This document shows, piece by piece, positions 1-8,887 of a DNA stretch of 64,000 nt. The stretch's first letter is position 1. Each line of letters opens with the position of its first letter. The translations under genes were made by a program, and so were the position numbers. Source of the DNA: DASQPA01 sp963757335 (lineage in GTDB: Bacteria > Acidobacteriota > Thermoanaerobaculia > Multivoradales > UBA5704); the NCBI GenBank assembly GCA_963757335.1, contig CAVWRJ010000021.1, forward strand, positions 124,001 to 188,000. Direction: 5' to 3'. The notes beneath the pieces are model-generated. The model had not been told where the DNA came from and ran no database searches. It saw nothing but the letters and a program-made list of their open reading frames with translations.

Positions 1-2
1 GG

Positions 3-263
3 AAGAAGGAGGCCTTCTTCAACTGCTGGACCCGCAAGGAGGCCTACTTGAAGGCGGTGGGGGAGGGGCTGGCGGCGCCCTTGAACTCCTTCGACGTCAC
101 CCTGACCCCCGGCGAGCCGCCGCGCATGCTCACCCTGGAGGGCAGCGCCGAGCGCGCCGCGCCCTGGTTTTTCCACCACTTCCTCCCCGCCCCCAACTTC
201 ATCGGCGCCCTGGCGATCGAGGGCGGGACGTGGGAGGTGCGGGGTTTCGGGTACGTGGGGTAG
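3..263 (+). CDS. 4'-phosphopantetheinyl transferase, C-terminal part (gene cut by window edge)
   Basis: The reading frame is open from the left edge and ends at TAG 261-263, so only about 86 C-terminal residues are visible. They contain WTRKEAYLKAVGEG, which matches the conserved W-x-x-KEA-x-x-K-x-x-G-x-G block of Sfp/AcpS-type phosphopantetheinyl transferases; the Glu and Lys of this block belong to the CoA/Mg-binding active site. Such enzymes load the phosphopantetheine arm of CoA onto carrier proteins. The N-terminal part with the first metal-binding residues lies outside the window, so the subfamily cannot be decided. The next gene is convergent and ends three bases away. Confidence 0.7.
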   Translation, partial: KKEAFFNCWTRKEAYLKAVGEGLAAPLNSFDVTLTPGEPPRMLTLEGSAERAAPWFFHHFLPAPNFIGALAIEGGTWEVRGFGYVG

Positions 264-265
264 GG

Positions 266-2279
266 CTAATGCCGTGAGGTCGCCGGGGCGGCGCTCACCG
301 GCTCGGGGGTCGGCACGGTCGCCGGGCGGAGCCAGTCCGCCAGGTGTTGCTTCTGCTCCGGAGTGGCCTTGGGATCGGGTTCGAGCTTCCACTTGCGGGG
401 CGGCTTCTCGCCGAAGATGACGGGGAGACGGGTCAGGCGCTCGCGGCGGGCGACGAGGAAGGTCGCCTTGTCCCCCGGGCGATAGGCTTTGAGCCGCTCC
501 TTGAAGCCCTCGGGGGGAACCCGGTAGTCGTCGATCGCCAGGATCTCGTCGCCGGCGTTGATCCCGGCCTGGTAGCCGGCGGTTCCCCGGCGGACGACGG
601 TGACCACCAGGCGCCCCTTCTCGACCTCGGTGTCGATCCCCAGGTCGCCCGCCGGCTCTTTCGGCGCCTCCTCCGCGGTGTCCTTCACCGGCCCGGCCGC
701 CGCCGCGCGACGACGACGTCGCCGAAGCTGCAGAACTAGCCGATCCCGTCGCACTGGCTCCGGGCTTCTCGTCCTTCTCGTCTCTGTACTCGCCGAAGCG
801 GAGGCCGAACCAGTCGAGCGCCCGCTGGTAGTCGAGGTCCGCGGCGGAGTCGACCGCCCGGGTCCAGAAAGGGCCGAGATCGGTCCCCGCCACCTCCTCG
901 AAGGTCTTTCGCAGCTCCGCCGGGGTATAGCCGCGCTCCCCAGAGTAGCGCTGGTAGGCGAGGCGCATGGCGTCGTCCAGGCTCTTAGTGCCGCCCGTGG
1001 CGCGGCGGATCTCGGCGTCCAGGAGGAAGCCGACGACCGCCCCCTTGGTGTAGTAGCTCACCCCGGAGTTGGCGAAGTTCTCGTCTTTCCGGTAGTACTT
1101 GATCCAGGCGTCGAAGGAGGCGGCGGAGAGCGGCTGGACGAGCCGGCCGGGGGAGGCCTCCAGGCTGTCGATCTGCTTCGAGAGGCGCTTCAAGTACTCG
1201 TCCCGGCGCATCAGGCCGGCGCGGGCGATGAGAAGGTCGTCGTAGTAGGAGGTGAGCCCCTCGGCCACCCAGAGGCTCTCGGTGTAGGCCTCGTGCTGGT
1301 AGTCGAAGTGGTCGAGCTCGACCGGGCGCAGGCGCTTGACGTTCCAGGCGTGGAACATCTCGTGGCCGGCGAGACCCAGCCAGTCGATCATCCCCTCCCG
1401 GGTGCGGGCACGGAAGCGGCTCGACATGAGGACCGTCGAGTCCTTGTGCTCGAGTCCGCCCCCCTCTTCGGTCAGCAGGTTGAAGAAGATGTAGCGCGGA
1501 TAGGGGGCGAACCCCCAGAAGGCGATCTCCTCGGCCACCAGCTTCTCGAGCCCGGCGACGGCCTTCGCCCCGTTCCATACCCCCTCGCCCCCCTCGTCGA
1601 CCAGCAGGTGCTTCCTGCCGGCGACCTCCATTTCGTGGATCTCGGCGTTGCCGGCGTAGATCGGGGAGTCGACCAGGGTGTCGTAGTCCGCCGCGAGGAA
1701 GGTGTGTGTGTCCGTACCCGTGCTGATCGGGGTACTGGGGAGCGGGGTGACGACCTGCCGCCAGCCCGGCGGCGGCACGACCGCAACCTCGTGCGGCCGC
1801 TGCCCCTCGCCGACCGGGGTGAGGAAGGTGGCGGCACCGTTCAAGAGCGCGAAGCTGGCGTCGACGAAGTTGGTGCGCACCGACATCTCGTGGCAGTAGA
1901 CCCGGTAGCGCACGACGATCCGCGGCCGGCCGCCGGTCTCCACCCGCCAGCGGTTCTTCGCCGTCTTCGACACGGCGAGCGGCGGGGAGTCCGTCTCCGC
2001 CCCGCTGGCGGCGAGCGCCTCGACGTTCCGGGAGAACTCGCGCACGACGTAGGAGCCCGGGGTCCAGACCGGCATCATCAGCTCGACCGCGGGGCGGCCG
2101 CCGGTCGGGAGCAGGGCCTCGACCTCGACGTAGTGGGTCTCGGGGGCCGGAAAGCGCAGAGTGTAGGAGATCGGGTCGGACATCTCGGCTCCGTGGAGGT
2201 CAGAAGGCCGCAGGCCGGTCAGACCGGACAGGACGACGGCCAGGATCAGGGGCAGGATCGTTCTGGGCGCTGGGAGCAC
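266..2279 (-). CDS. M61-family glycyl aminopeptidase with C-terminal PDZ domain; apparent frameshift near 690-755
   Basis: Two reading frames together make one M61 peptidase. From GTG 2279 the first frame gives a hydrophobic signal-like stretch, an N-terminal beta domain and the zinc protease core: HEMFHAWNVKRLRP (HExxH) at about residues 306-310, followed by a conserved EGLTSYYDDL region. It runs without a stop to a Ser/Ala-rich linker near 755. The PDZ domain (AGINAGDEILAIDDYRV) and the C-terminus are in the next frame, from about 750 to the stop at 266-268. The shift equals one extra base in the linker, in a GCG/CGC-rich tract prone to slippage or assembly error. Without it the protein would be about 670 residues. 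M61 enzymes are usually exported aminopeptidases. ATG 2183 is an alternative start but would lose the signal peptide. Confidence 0.7.
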
Positions 2280-2433
2280 GTGCGAAAACTACCCCGAGAG
2301 GGCGCCGGCCGCCAAGCCCCCGCCCTGCCGCGCGCCTGCCGCGGATATACTCCGCCGGTTTGCGGGACCGTAAATTGAGGCCCGCAGTACCTATGGAACC
2401 GGCGATGCTGGCGGTTTCGACGGAGGAAGCGAC

Positions 2434-3756
2434 GTGGCCGAGAAATCCGATCCCGTGGAAGCTGTCAACGCGCCCTTGGAGCGGGAAGCTCCGGCGCTCT
2501 TTAGCGCCCTCTCCCCCCTGGGCCGGCGCGCCTACTTTCCCCCCGACATCCCGTTCCAGGCCGGCGAGGCCCGCGGCAAGGGGTTGAACGCCACCGTCGG
2601 CCAGATCACCGACGGCCGCGGCGGCGCCGTGGCCCTGCCCGGCCTGGCGGCGGCGCTCTCCGGCCTCTCCCCGGCCGACCGCAACGCCGCCCTCCTCTAC
2701 TCGCCGGTCGAGGGGATGGCCGAGGTGCGGCGGCGCTGGCGCGACTGGCAGCGGCGCGGCGTTCCCGCGGCGGTGCCGTCGACCCTGCCGGTGGTGACCG
2801 ACGGGCTCACCCACGCCCTGTCGCTCATCGCCGACCTCTTCGGCGGTTCGGGGCGGACGGTGGCGGTGCCGCAGCCCTTCTGGGGCAACTACCGGCAGAC
2901 TTTCGCCGTCCGCACCGGGGCCCGCATGGCGACCGCCGCCGCCTATGTCGACGGTCGCTTCAACCCCCGGGCGATCTCCCAGGCCCTGGCCGACCTGCCG
3001 GCGGGCGAGCCGGCGGTCGCCTTCCTGAACCTGCCCTCGAACCCCGGCGGCTACTCGCCTACCGTGCCGGAGCGGCGGGAGCTGCGCGCCGACCTCGTCG
3101 CCGAGGCCGGGAGGCGGCCGCTGGTGGTGATCTGCGACGACGCCTACGCCGGGCTGGTCTACGAGGCGGACGTGCCGCGCGCCTCGATGTTCTGGGAGCT
3201 CGTCGGCGCCCACCCCGACCTCGTGCCGGTCAAGGTGGACGGCGGGACCAAGGAGTTCTCCTTCTTCGGCGGCCGGGTCGGCTTCGTCACCTTCGGCCTC
3301 CCCGAGGATTCGGAGGGGGCGCGGTCGTTGGAGAGCAAGCTCAAGTGCCTGGTGCGGGCGACCGTCGGCTCGCCGGTGGCGGCGAGCCAGGTGATCCTCC
3401 TCCAGGCTCTCCGCCAGGAGGGGATCGAGCGCGAGGTGGAGGTCGTCCGCGCGCTCCTGGAAGAGCGCTACCGGGCCCTCTCGGGAGCGCTGGCGAAGAC
3501 CGACCCCGAGCTCTTCACCCCCCTCCCCTTCAACTCCGGCTGCTTTGCCTTGGTCGAGCTGGCGCCCCGGCTCACCCAGGCCGGCATCACCGCCGACCGG
3601 GTGCGGCGGCACCTGCTCCTACGCCACGATACCGGGCTCATCTCGATCGAGCCGCGCTATCTGCGGATCGCCCACTGCTCGGTCGACGCCGCGGCCCTGC
3701 CGGAGCTGGTCTCTCGGCTGGCTGAGGGGGTCGCAGAGCTGGCGGCGGGGGGATAA
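2434..3756 (+). CDS. PLP-dependent aminotransferase, class I/II (fold type I)
   Basis: A 440-residue protein with class I/II aminotransferase signatures: NLPSNPGGYSPT (the N-P-x-G pyridoxal loop), ICDDAYAGL (Asp and Tyr contacting the PLP ring) and TKEFSFFGGRVGF, where the Lys would form the Schiff base and the Arg binds the cofactor phosphate. The N-terminal half carries a glycine-rich, hydrophobic substrate-domain segment. The GTG start has a strong upstream GGAGG. It moves amino groups between an amino acid and a 2-oxo acid; the substrate cannot be read from the sequence. It is monocistronic, divergent from the M61 gene and convergent with the next gene, with a hairpin terminator between them. 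Confidence 0.8.
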   Translation: MAEKSDPVEAVNAPLEREAPALFSALSPLGRRAYFPPDIPFQAGEARGKGLNATVGQITDGRGGAVALPGLAAALSGLSPADRNAALLYSPVEGMAEVRRRWRDWQRRGVPAAVPSTLPVVTDGLTHALSLIADLFGGSGRTVAVPQPFWGNYRQTFAVRTGARMATAAAYVDGRFNPRAISQALADLPAGEPAVAFLNLPSNPGGYSPTVPERRELRADLVAEAGRRPLVVICDDAYAGLVYEADVPRASMFWELVGAHPDLVPVKVDGGTKEFSFFGGRVGFVTFGLPEDSEGARSLESKLKCLVRATVGSPVAASQVILLQALRQEGIEREVEVVRALLEERYRALSGALAKTDPELFTPLPFNSGCFALVELAPRLTQAGITADRVRRHLLLRHDTGLISIEPRYLRIAHCSVDAAALPELVSRLAEGVAELAAGG

Positions 3757-3758
3757 AG

Positions 3759-3789
3759 CCGGGAAGCCCTCCCTCGGAGGGCCTCCCGG
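3759..3789. terminator. Bidirectional hairpin terminator between convergent genes
   Basis: A 14-base stem (CCGGGAAGCCCTCC against GGAGGGCCTCCCGG, one A-C mismatch) with a three-base loop lies directly after the aminotransferase stop and before the stop of the convergent secreted-protein gene. There is no T-tract, so it may act as a bidirectional terminator or an mRNA 3'-end stabiliser. Confidence 0.65.
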
Positions 3790-3805
3790 GAGCGTGCGGC
3801 CGGGG

Positions 3806-5530
3806 TTAGAGCGGGCAGTCGAAGCTCATCTTGGCGAGGTACGTGCCGTAGCTCGCCCGCGGGAAGTCGATCGCCTTGCCGTACTCGTTGAAAAAGTAGA
3901 AGTCTCTGCCGTTGGGATCGATCGTCACCTCGGAGTAGTCACCCCAGCGGGACGGCGGACCGTCGAAGCCCGTGTAGGGCGCCTGCCCGGCGCGGACCTG
4001 CCCTTCCGGGCGTACCTTGCCGAGAGGGTCGAAGAAACGGCGGCCGGCGACGGCGATGCCGGGGTAGGTGCTGGTGCTGGTCAGAGTGTAGCCGAGCACC
4101 ATGTCGCCGCAGGCGTCGACCGCGAGGTCCGAGTAGGCGCGGTGGGCGCTGCCGCCGCCGACGATCCCGGCGTCCAGGACGTGCAGCGTCCAGGGCTCGA
4201 AGACCGCCCAGCGGGTGCACTCGACCGTCCCGGGGCCGGGGTTGCAGGCGATGTTGTTGACCGTCCAGTAGAGGCCGTTCCGGTATTCGAGGTCCATGCT
4301 GCGCCAGTCGTTGGCCACCAGGTCGGGACCGTCCTTCTGCTGCAGGTTCGGCGAGAAGCCGGCGACGACGCCGGTCGCGGCGTTCAGGTTGATCGCCCCC
4401 AGCCGGGTGAGCTGGCCGCCCCCGAAGGGGTTGTTCCACGCCCAGATGGCGTAGGTCGCGCCGTCGAAGACGTCGTTGGTGATGAACAGGTGCGGTCCGG
4501 AGCGCGGCCAGGTCCCCTGCTGCCAGCCGTGCAGGTTGGCCGGCTGGGGGACGGTCTCGGCGCCCACCGTGGCGCTCACCACCGTGATCGGGGTGCCCGC
4601 GTAGAGTTCCTGCTTGCGGATGGCGTAGGCCAGCCCGAGGACGGAGCCGTCGGCGACGAAGTCGGTGCCCCCCAGGTAGATCGCGTCGCGCCCCACCCCG
4701 GTCTGCGGGAAGTCGAAGAAGTCGGGGCTGGTGACGGAGGGGATGAAGTAGCGGTTCCAGGTCCCGGTGGGGTCCGCGGTCGCCGAGGCGGCGATGCAGT
4801 AGCCCTCGCCGCGCACGTCGACCCCGACGACGAAGCGGTCCGCGGACTCGTCGTAGACCGCGTTGACGTCGAAGTACTGCGGGCTGCAGCCGGCGACGCC
4901 GGCGAAGAGGTTGCGGAAGAAGACCGGGCCGGTCAGGAGGTGGGCCGACTTGTCGAAGACCTCCAGGGCGACGTTGACGACGGTGACGATGTGGTGGGTG
5001 CCGACGGCCATCTGGGGGTCGGGCGGAACCGTCGAGCAGGCGGCGCCGGACGGCGTCCGGCAGGCCTGGCTACCGTCGATGCCCTCGCCGAGGGGCTGGA
5101 TCTTGAGGTTGCTGCCGAGGAAGAAGTCCTTGGCGACCGCCTTCCCAAGCTGCTGCACCCGGGAATTCGGCGGCAGGTGTCTCGCCTGCTCCTGGAGGCG
5201 GGCCACCTCCGCCTGCGAGATCGGCCGCTCGGGGTGCGACTCGGCGTCCTCCCCCTGCGGCTCGGCATCTTCGCCGGCATTGCCGGCCCCCTTGGCGCTC
5301 AGGCGGGCGGCGTCCTTGAGATCGATGCGCGAGCCCTCGATGGGGGCGTAGCGTCCGAGCTCGTCGGTCAGGGCAGCCGGCACTCTGCCGCGAGAGCCGT
5401 GGCTACCTCCGGCATCCGAAACGGCGGCCCTCGAGATGAGCCTGGGGGACGTGAAGGCCCGGGGGATTCCCCAGGCGGCGAGGACGGTGAGCGACGCGAG
5501 CGTCAGCAGGAGGCAGGACAGACGTTTCAT
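3806..5530 (-). CDS. Secreted protein of unknown function, probable beta-propeller
   Basis: A 574-residue exported protein. ATG 5530 is chosen because AAAGGAG precedes it and it opens a clear signal peptide (two Lys/Arg, then SCLLLTLASLTVLAAWG). Residues of about 30-130 are a charged linker. The remainder carries repeated aromatic/Gly/Asp strands, including an RWGDYSEVTIDPNGRDF segment of the kind found in secreted beta-propeller proteins, and several Cys that could form disulfides outside the cytoplasm. No catalytic motif is visible. The fold is inferred from motif resemblance only. The next gene downstream is another secreted protein on the same strand, but 180 bp separate them, so co-transcription is uncertain. 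Confidence 0.65.
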   Translation of the reverse strand: MKRLSCLLLTLASLTVLAAWGIPRAFTSPRLISRAAVSDAGGSHGSRGRVPAALTDELGRYAPIEGSRIDLKDAARLSAKGAGNAGEDAEPQGEDAESHPERPISQAEVARLQEQARHLPPNSRVQQLGKAVAKDFFLGSNLKIQPLGEGIDGSQACRTPSGAACSTVPPDPQMAVGTHHIVTVVNVALEVFDKSAHLLTGPVFFRNLFAGVAGCSPQYFDVNAVYDESADRFVVGVDVRGEGYCIAASATADPTGTWNRYFIPSVTSPDFFDFPQTGVGRDAIYLGGTDFVADGSVLGLAYAIRKQELYAGTPITVVSATVGAETVPQPANLHGWQQGTWPRSGPHLFITNDVFDGATYAIWAWNNPFGGGQLTRLGAINLNAATGVVAGFSPNLQQKDGPDLVANDWRSMDLEYRNGLYWTVNNIACNPGPGTVECTRWAVFEPWTLHVLDAGIVGGGSAHRAYSDLAVDACGDMVLGYTLTSTSTYPGIAVAGRRFFDPLGKVRPEGQVRAGQAPYTGFDGPPSRWGDYSEVTIDPNGRDFYFFNEYGKAIDFPRASYGTYLAKMSFDCPL

Positions 5531-5679
5531 CAAAGGCTCCTTTCAGCGGGGCGGGTACACTCAGGAGCCCACGGTAGTCTCTCCCTGGCCGCAGCCGCGA
5601 AACGGCTGGTGGCCGACTGCGAGCTGGCTCCTCGGTTCAGTAGGAAGGTGTGACGGCAGAGGGGAGCCGGGACAACCCC

Positions 5680-5701
5680 GCCGCCGGGAGGGCGGCGGGA
5701 T
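5680..5701 (-). terminator. GC-rich hairpin after the 5717-7375 gene
   Basis: CCCGCCGCC and GGCGGCGGG form a nine-base stem with a short GGGA-type loop just beyond the minus-strand stop at 5717. No clear U-tract follows, so it is a weak terminator candidate. Confidence 0.35.
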
Positions 5702-5716
5702 CGAGTCGCGCTTCGC

Positions 5717-7375
5717 TTACTCGAAGAACGGGAACGACGGGCAGGGATTGTACGGCACCACCCGGCGGAAGTCGGGCGCCGGCATGACGACGTTGCCCCC
5801 GCGGAGGAAGGGCAGGTGGACGAGAGGACCGTACTCGGCGGTCGAGTTGCCGCCGAAAGTCTGGAGCGTGCCCGGGATGTGGGCGCCGCCGAACTGCCAG
5901 GAGCAGCCGTCTTCGGTCAAGGCGGTCGTGAAAATGGGGTAGAACGCCGCTCCCGGCGGCGGGTTGACGCAGTTGGTGCCGGTCATCGGGTTGCAGGGCG
6001 GCGCCGCCGTGTTCGAACGTTCGACGTTCGGCAGGTCGGTCTCGAAGGCCACCCGGCTGTAGTTGAGCTCGAGCCCGGCGATCGGGAAGCCGGAGGCGAT
6101 GAACTGCGGGCTGGTGAACCGCACGGGGGTCGGATGGGTGTGCCGGTCGTTCCCGGTGACCGCTCCCGGCCAGCTCAGCTGGTAGGAGACGCCGTCGTAG
6201 TCCGTATCCGCGTTGATGCAGCCGCCGATCTGGACCAGCGGCGGCGGCAGGAGGGGCGACGGCGGCGCGTAGCAGAGGGTGTCGTCGTCGTCCAGGCCGC
6301 CGCCCTGCTCGTCGGCACCGGGAGAGGTGCAGTTCCCCTGGTCGTCGACGGCGTTGCAGAGCTCGAAATGGCCGATCTCGTCCGAGAAGGCGACGTTGTA
6401 CGAATGCGCCGTCCAGGTCGTCCGGGTGTGCTCGCCGGAGGTGCTGAACATCGGGTGGAAGTCGTAGGGCCGGACCTGGCAGGTCGCAGCGTTGGGGTCG
6501 AAGATGACCTGCCCGAAGCCCGTCGAGGCCCCCGCCGTCATCGAGCCCGAGGCACCGGTCGTCAGGTCGTGGATCTTGGCCCGCACCCCGTGCGGCGTGT
6601 CACGGATGTCGACAGCCAGCTTGTCGCCCGAATTGAACTTGAGGATGTTGTTGAGATCGAAATGGTAGGTGCCGAAGTTCGCGCCGAGCGGATTGCCGGG
6701 AGCGACGGGGATGCCGTTCTTGGTGAGGAAGGCGAGGTTACCGGGCTCCGAGCCCACCTTGTTGAGACAGTCCGCGTTGTTCTGCTCGCCGGTCAGCTGG
6801 TTGACGTTGTTGCTGCTCAAGGTGAGCGCGGCGCACCAGTGGGTCGGGTCGAAGCAGGGGCTGATCCAGCCCGGTGCATAGAACTGCACTTCCAGATAGG
6901 CGGAGCCGGGATGATGGCCGATGAAGTCCGGCGCATTGGGATCGGGGTTGTCGAAGATGTTGGCGTCGGTATTCGGCACGCAGGTCTTGGTGTACTCCGG
7001 AGACGACTCGGTGTCGCAGAGCACCATGCCGAGCCAGGTCGTCGAGTGGAGCTGGAAGTTGAACACCCCTCCCGTACCGGCCTGATTGGGGAGAGTCGGG
7101 GGATCTTTCGGCAGCGTCAGGCGGTAGAGGCTCGAATTGCCCGAGCCGGGGACGTTCGAATAGAAGAGCAGGGCCGGCTCGTCGTGGCCGACGTATTTGC
7201 CCTCGTAGTTGACGTCGAACACCTCCGGACAGAATCCGCTGTTGGCCTCGTCGCACTGAAACAGCGGCTCGGCGTGAGGCGGCGTCCGGGGCGGCACGGG
7301 GCTCGCGAAGGCCGCCCCGGCGCTGGCAATGCTCAGCAATAGCAGATTGCGCATAACAGGGTATCCAAAACGCAT
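5717..7375 (-). CDS. Secreted protein of unknown function
   Basis: A 552-residue exported protein. ATG 7375 has GGGAGGA eight bases upstream and opens a signal peptide (MRNLLLLSIASAGAAFA, with a likely cut after an Ala-Phe-Ala-Ser stretch). The mature part is rich in Asn, Pro, Gly and paired Cys, with a central segment containing EVQFYAPGW, DPTHWCAAL and DEIGHFELC. These look like a conserved all-beta extracellular domain with disulfides and perhaps bound metal, but I do not recognise a named family and no enzyme motif is visible. It lies between a DedA membrane protein and another secreted protein, which says little about function. Base composition is somewhat less GC-rich than in neighbouring genes. 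Confidence 0.65.
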   Translation of the reverse strand: MRFGYPVMRNLLLLSIASAGAAFASPVPPRTPPHAEPLFQCDEANSGFCPEVFDVNYEGKYVGHDEPALLFYSNVPGSGNSSLYRLTLPKDPPTLPNQAGTGGVFNFQLHSTTWLGMVLCDTESSPEYTKTCVPNTDANIFDNPDPNAPDFIGHHPGSAYLEVQFYAPGWISPCFDPTHWCAALTLSSNNVNQLTGEQNNADCLNKVGSEPGNLAFLTKNGIPVAPGNPLGANFGTYHFDLNNILKFNSGDKLAVDIRDTPHGVRAKIHDLTTGASGSMTAGASTGFGQVIFDPNAATCQVRPYDFHPMFSTSGEHTRTTWTAHSYNVAFSDEIGHFELCNAVDDQGNCTSPGADEQGGGLDDDDTLCYAPPSPLLPPPLVQIGGCINADTDYDGVSYQLSWPGAVTGNDRHTHPTPVRFTSPQFIASGFPIAGLELNYSRVAFETDLPNVERSNTAAPPCNPMTGTNCVNPPPGAAFYPIFTTALTEDGCSWQFGGAHIPGTLQTFGGNSTAEYGPLVHLPFLRGGNVVMPAPDFRRVVPYNPCPSFPFFE

Positions 7376-7479
7376 CTTCAGTCCTCCCAGAAATGTTGAA
7401 CATGGAGCGCGGGCGGCAGATCCCGAAGAGCAAGGATCACTTTAGATGTGTGATTTTTTAAGTCAGACGGGACAGCGGA

Positions 7480-8130
7480 TCACGCCGCCTGCCGGTTTTG
7501 CCGGCGGGCGCGCAGGACCTCGACTGCGATCGGCACGAGCGAGATGACGATGATGGCGAGGATGACATAGTGGAAATTACGCTTGACCACCGGCCGGTTG
7601 CCGAAGAAAACGCCGGCGAAGAGGAAAGTCAGCACCCAGGTCAGAGCCCCGACGATGTTCCAGGCGGCGAAACGGCGATAGCTCATCCGGCCGATGCCGG
7701 CGATGAACGGTGCGAAGGTGCGCACGATGGGGACGAAGCGGGAGAGGAAGATGGCCTTGCCGCCATAGCGCTCGTAGAACTCCTGCGTCCGCACCAGGTG
7801 CTTCTTGTGCAGCCACCAGGAGTCCTCGCGTTTGAACACCCGGGGCCCGACCGCGAGGCCGGCAGCGTAGTTGACCGCATCGCCGGTGACCGCCGCGACG
7901 ACCAGGAGGACGGCCAGGAGGGGGAGCGAGAGGGTCGACCCCTTCGCCACCGCCAGGGCGCCGACCGCGAAGAGGAGCGAGTCGCCAGGCAGGAACGGGG
8001 TGACGACGAGGCCGGTCTCACAGAAAACGACGAGGAAGAGGGCGACGTAGAACCAGGGGCCGAGCACGTTGACGCCCTGGACCAGGTAGGTGTCCAGGTG
8101 CAGGAAGTAGTCGAGGAGCTGGTGGATCAT
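7480..8130 (-). CDS. DedA/VTT-domain membrane protein
   Basis: A 216-residue polytopic inner-membrane protein. It has the DedA-family hallmark FCETGLVVTPFLPGDSLLF in the N-terminal half and, later, the SRFVPIVRTFAPFIAGIGRM block with the conserved Arg residues of the family. About five hydrophobic segments can be drawn. DedA proteins are linked to lipid-carrier recycling (undecaprenyl phosphate and phospholipid flipping) and envelope homeostasis. The start is supported by AAGGA upstream of ATG 8130. deoC lies immediately upstream on the same strand (stop at 8173), so the two may be co-transcribed. The call is secure at family level; the transported lipid is unknown. Confidence 0.9.
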   Translation of the reverse strand: MIHQLLDYFLHLDTYLVQGVNVLGPWFYVALFLVVFCETGLVVTPFLPGDSLLFAVGALAVAKGSTLSLPLLAVLLVVAAVTGDAVNYAAGLAVGPRVFKREDSWWLHKKHLVRTQEFYERYGGKAIFLSRFVPIVRTFAPFIAGIGRMSYRRFAAWNIVGALTWVLTFLFAGVFFGNRPVVKRNFHYVILAIIVISLVPIAVEVLRARRQNRQAA

Positions 8131-8172
8131 GGGGGTCCTTGGGGTTTGAGGGGAGTGCCCCGGCGGGCGAGG

Positions 8173-8880
8173 TCACTCCCCGGGTTCTGGGTGGGCGGTC
8201 TGGAGCGCGCGGAGGAGGGTAACCCCCGAGGAGGTCCCCAGCCGCGTCGCCCCGGCGGCGATCATGGCGAGCGCCGTCTCCAGGTCGCGGATGCCGCCCG
8301 AGGCCTTGACGCCGATGCGGCCGGAGACCGCTCTGGCGAGGAGTTGGACGTCCGCCACCGTGGCGCCCGACTTCGCAAAGCCCGTCGAGGTCTTGACGAA
8401 GTCGGCGCCGCATTCTACGGCCAACCGGGCCGCGCGCTCCTTCTCGGGGTCGGTCAAGAGGGCGGTCTCGACGATCACCTTGAGGGTCAGCCCCGATTGC
8501 GCCTCTCTCGTCCCTGCCACCCAGGCGGCGAGGTCGTCCAGCACCCGGCCGTCCTCCCCTCCCTTGAGCCAGGAGAGGTTCAAGACCGTGTCGAGCTCCT
8601 CCGCGCCGTCGGCCAAAGCCTGGAGCGACTCCGCCCGCCGCACCGCCGGGTGGGTGTAGCCCAAGGGGAAGGCGACGACCGTCCCCACCCGCACCGGGGT
8701 GCCGGCGAGGAGTCTCGCGGCTGAGCGGACGTGGACGGGAGGGATGCAGACCGCGGCGAAGCCGTGCTCGGCCGCCTCCTCGATCACCCGCCGCACCTCG
8801 GGCTCCGTGGCCTCGGGCCGGAGGAGGGTGTGGTCGATGGAACGGGCGAGGGTGGCGGCGTTCTCATTGTCGGGCGACAC
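8173..8880 (-). CDS. deoC: Deoxyribose-phosphate aldolase
   Basis: A 235-residue TIM-barrel class I aldolase that cleaves 2-deoxyribose-5-phosphate to glyceraldehyde-3-phosphate and acetaldehyde in deoxynucleoside catabolism. It begins with the family N-terminus SIDHTLLRPEAT. DFVKTSTGF contains one active-site Lys, and GVKASGGIRD contains the second conserved Lys near the Schiff-base site. The length fits the short bacterial DeoC type. The GTG start lies eight bases after the stop of the upstream SpoIID gene, so it is probably the distal gene of that minus-strand unit; the mixture looks like opportunistic packing, not a functional operon. Confidence 0.9.
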   Translation of the reverse strand: MSPDNENAATLARSIDHTLLRPEATEPEVRRVIEEAAEHGFAAVCIPPVHVRSAARLLAGTPVRVGTVVAFPLGYTHPAVRRAESLQALADGAEELDTVLNLSWLKGGEDGRVLDDLAAWVAGTREAQSGLTLKVIVETALLTDPEKERAARLAVECGADFVKTSTGFAKSGATVADVQLLARAVSGRIGVKASGGIRDLETALAMIAAGATRLGTSSGVTLLRALQTAHPEPGE

Positions 8881-8887
8881 CAGCGGG

